DNA of 34,986 nucleotides from Firmicutes bacterium ZOR0006 (GTDB lineage: Bacteria > Bacillota_I > Bacilli_A > Culicoidibacterales > ZOR0006), in NCBI GenBank assembly GCA_000798955.1, contig JTLC01000025.1, positions 1 to 34,986 of the forward strand, given 5' to 3'. Shown here one piece after another: positions 34,238 through 34,986 of the stretch (its first letter is position 1; each line of letters opens with the position of its first letter). The notes beneath the pieces are model-generated. The model worked only from the letters and a program-made list of their open reading frames with translations, ran no database searches and was not told the origin of the DNA. Both the position numbers and the translations under genes were made by a program.

Positions 34238-34576
34238 TGTGCGAGCGATGACTGCGTTCCAATATTCTAGGCAACTTAGATTGGATCAACTGCTGGTGTC
34301 CAATTGGTAGCACGTCAATTGGTTTCATAATTCATAACACCAATGACTTGCGAGATTGGCAAAGCAGTTGAAGCAGGAATCGCGTTTTGTGCGAGCGATG
34401 AACACGGTGCAACACCAAATTTTCCAGGTTGCATCAGGAGAAGCGACAGAAAAGTGAATAATGGTAGCATTCTGAGAATGCGGCCACCATTGTTTACGTT
34501 CTGTCCACTCCTGAAGTGTGAATCGCGTTTTGTGCGAGCGATAAACACGGTGCAACGCCTCGGTTCCGAAGTTGCA
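34238..34576 (+). repeat. Structured tandem repeat array, locus IV
   Basis: Same family as loci I-III but in plus orientation, again the sense of the upstream gene (rpmB). GCGAGCGAT cores at 34241, 34391 and 34534 (steps 150 and 143). P3 hairpins: TCCAAT/ATTGGA (34258-34263/34280-34285, 16-nt loop), TGCAAC/GTTGCA (34408-34413/34428-34433 and 34551-34556/34571-34576, 14-nt loops). Long stems: 34286-34294/34363-34371 (9 bp) with 34318-34323/34339-34344; 34434-34440/34508-34514, 34445-34451/34499-34505, 34460-34465/34486-34491 and 34467-34472/34476-34481. The array ends after a core-P3, as array II does. I see no credible ORF; the plus-strand open frame through here has no ribosome site or family features. 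Confidence 0.85.
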
Positions 34577-34584
34577 TCTAGGAA

Positions 34585-34922
34585 TAGAAAAAGAGCATGT
34601 CTAGCGACATGCTCTTTCAATAGGCCGTTTCTTTTTTTCTACACGAAGTTTCCTATCTCCGCTCACACTCAGAAGCAAATATTAATTTTGTGCACGGAGC
34701 TTTGCTTAGACTCACGCTTTAATCAACAGATGTTTGATTTTCTACACGGAGCCATCTGCCCTCCGCTTTGACACAATCGTTTTTTTTCTTTACGCGAATA
34801 ACGATCAGATTCGCTTTACCCCCGAACAGTACATAGATTTTACGTGGATGTACTTCGGCTCCACTGACTCTGGAGATGTTTCACTTCTCTACGCGAGGAA
34901 CATCATCGCCTCGCTTTGGCCT
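34585..34922 (-). ncRNA. Putative non-coding RNA of six tandem H-type pseudoknots
   Basis: About 330 nt between a promoter and a terminator, with no ORF. Six modules repeat every 48-52 nt. Each has stem S1, a loop whose bases pair with the linker 3' of S1 (S2), and an A-rich third loop starting GTA(G/A)A or TGCACA. S1 pairs, in transcript order: 34914-34909/34898-34893; 34864-34860/34848-34844; 34814-34809/34799-34794; 34765-34761/34751-34747; 34716-34711/34699-34695 (one bulge); 34661-34657/34648-34644 (one G-U). S2 pairs: 34904-34899/34880-34875; 34858-34849/34833-34822 (two-base bulge); 34805-34800/34781-34776; 34758-34753/34732-34727; 34707-34701/34679-34673; 34656-34652/34624-34620. Loop 1 is 0-4 nt, loop 2 is 0-1 nt in five modules, loop 3 is 10-19 nt: textbook H-type geometry. 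Pairing sequences differ between modules while pairing is kept. Function unknown. Confidence 0.72.
34586..34617 (-). terminator. Intrinsic terminator of the pseudoknot RNA
   Basis: Perfect 11-bp stem AAAGAGCATGT/ACATGCTCTTT (34590-34600 with 34607-34617), 6-nt loop; on the minus strand it runs into TTTTTC. The plus-strand T-run is only three bases, so it points to minus-strand transcription. Confidence 0.85.
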
Positions 34923-34928
34923 GTACTT

Positions 34929-34958
34929 AATATACCATACTCACCAAAAGAAATGCAA
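34929..34958 (-). promoter_or_regulatory. Promoter of the pseudoknot RNA
   Basis: On the minus strand, -35 TTGCAT (34953-34958), 18-bp spacer, -10 TATATT (34929-34934) with TGG in front. Predicted start near 34922, directly before the first module. Confidence 0.6.
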
Positions 34959-34968
34959 GCGTTTTCAA
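34954..34968 (-). promoter_or_regulatory. CcpA cre operator
   Basis: TTGAAAACGCTTGCA on the minus strand fits the cre consensus WTGNAANCGNWNNCA at every fixed position. It overlaps the -35, the usual place for CcpA repression, so the pseudoknot RNA is predicted to be low on preferred sugars. Confidence 0.65.
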
Positions 34969-34986
34969 TAAAAAACTTTTTTTTTT

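Noticed and set aside
34343-34771. 142-codon plus-strand open frame
   Set aside because: It runs through repeat array IV, a terminator stem and the pseudoknot region, has no ribosome site and its translation looks like no protein family.
34585-34922. Type III toxin-antitoxin (ToxIN-like) locus
   Set aside because: Tandem pseudoknots, promoter and terminator fit the antitoxin half, but the modules are not near-identical and no toxin gene follows the terminator on the same strand; rpmB is the next gene and is convergent.
34585-34922. tmRNA (ssrA)
   Set aside because: Length and multiple pseudoknots are suggestive, but I find no tRNA-like acceptor or T-loop sequence, no CCA end and no tag reading frame ending in ALAA.

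Overview
The window is a chromosomal segment of an AT-rich Bacillota (Firmicutes) genome, most likely Bacilli or a nearby lineage such as Erysipelotrichia. The evidence is the conserved block rpmB / asp23(yloU)-fakA / recG-plsX-rnc-smc-ftsY / ylxM-ffh / rpsP-khpA / rimM-trmD / rplS, strong AGGAGG-type ribosome sites, an LPXTG-anchored surface protein and a CcpA-type cre site. The genus cannot be named from the sequence alone. Almost all genes are on the minus strand; glxK, the MATE transporter gene and rpmB are on the plus strand.

Layout from left to right: an ABC-F ATPase (yfmR/uup); a 1676-residue sortase-anchored protein with two different metallophosphoesterase domains; glycerate kinase; a repeat array; an AraC-type regulator divergent from a MATE transporter; a complete IS150-group IS3 element; a coupled pair made of an EAL protein with a degenerate GGDEF and a protein with a catalytically degenerate HsdR-N-like domain; then the housekeeping block. 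That block joins ribosomal proteins and 16S/50S maturation (rplS, trmD, rimM, khpA, rpsP), protein targeting (ffh, ylxM, ftsY), chromosome organisation (smc), RNA processing (rnc), phospholipid synthesis (plsX, fakA), repair (recG) and an envelope-associated Asp23 protein. The fab/acpP genes that sit between plsX and rnc in Bacillus are absent. An RDD-type membrane protein sits between ffh and rpsP. The SMC protein has unusually short coiled-coil arms.

The most unusual content is non-coding. (1) A family of structured tandem repeats with a unit of about 143-151 bp occurs at four places (1-90, 8879-9500, about 19020-19760, 34238-34576). Each lies directly 3' of a gene (yfmR, araC-type, khpA, rpmB) and in the same orientation as that gene. 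Units share a short core and the same set of hairpins, but the stem sequences differ from copy to copy with matched changes in both arms. (2) Next to the rpmB-side array, on the minus strand, a promoter overlapped by a perfect cre consensus and a strong intrinsic terminator bracket about 330 bp with no gene. This stretch folds on paper into six tandem H-type pseudoknots of about 50 nt with constant geometry and different pairing sequences. I read it as a CcpA-controlled non-coding RNA of a kind I do not recognise. It resembles type III antitoxin RNAs in architecture, but no toxin gene is next to it.

Promoters and terminators divide the housekeeping block into separately started units: asp23-fakA, recG-plsX-rnc-smc-ftsY, ylxM-ffh, the RDD gene, rpsP-khpA, rimM-trmD and rplS.
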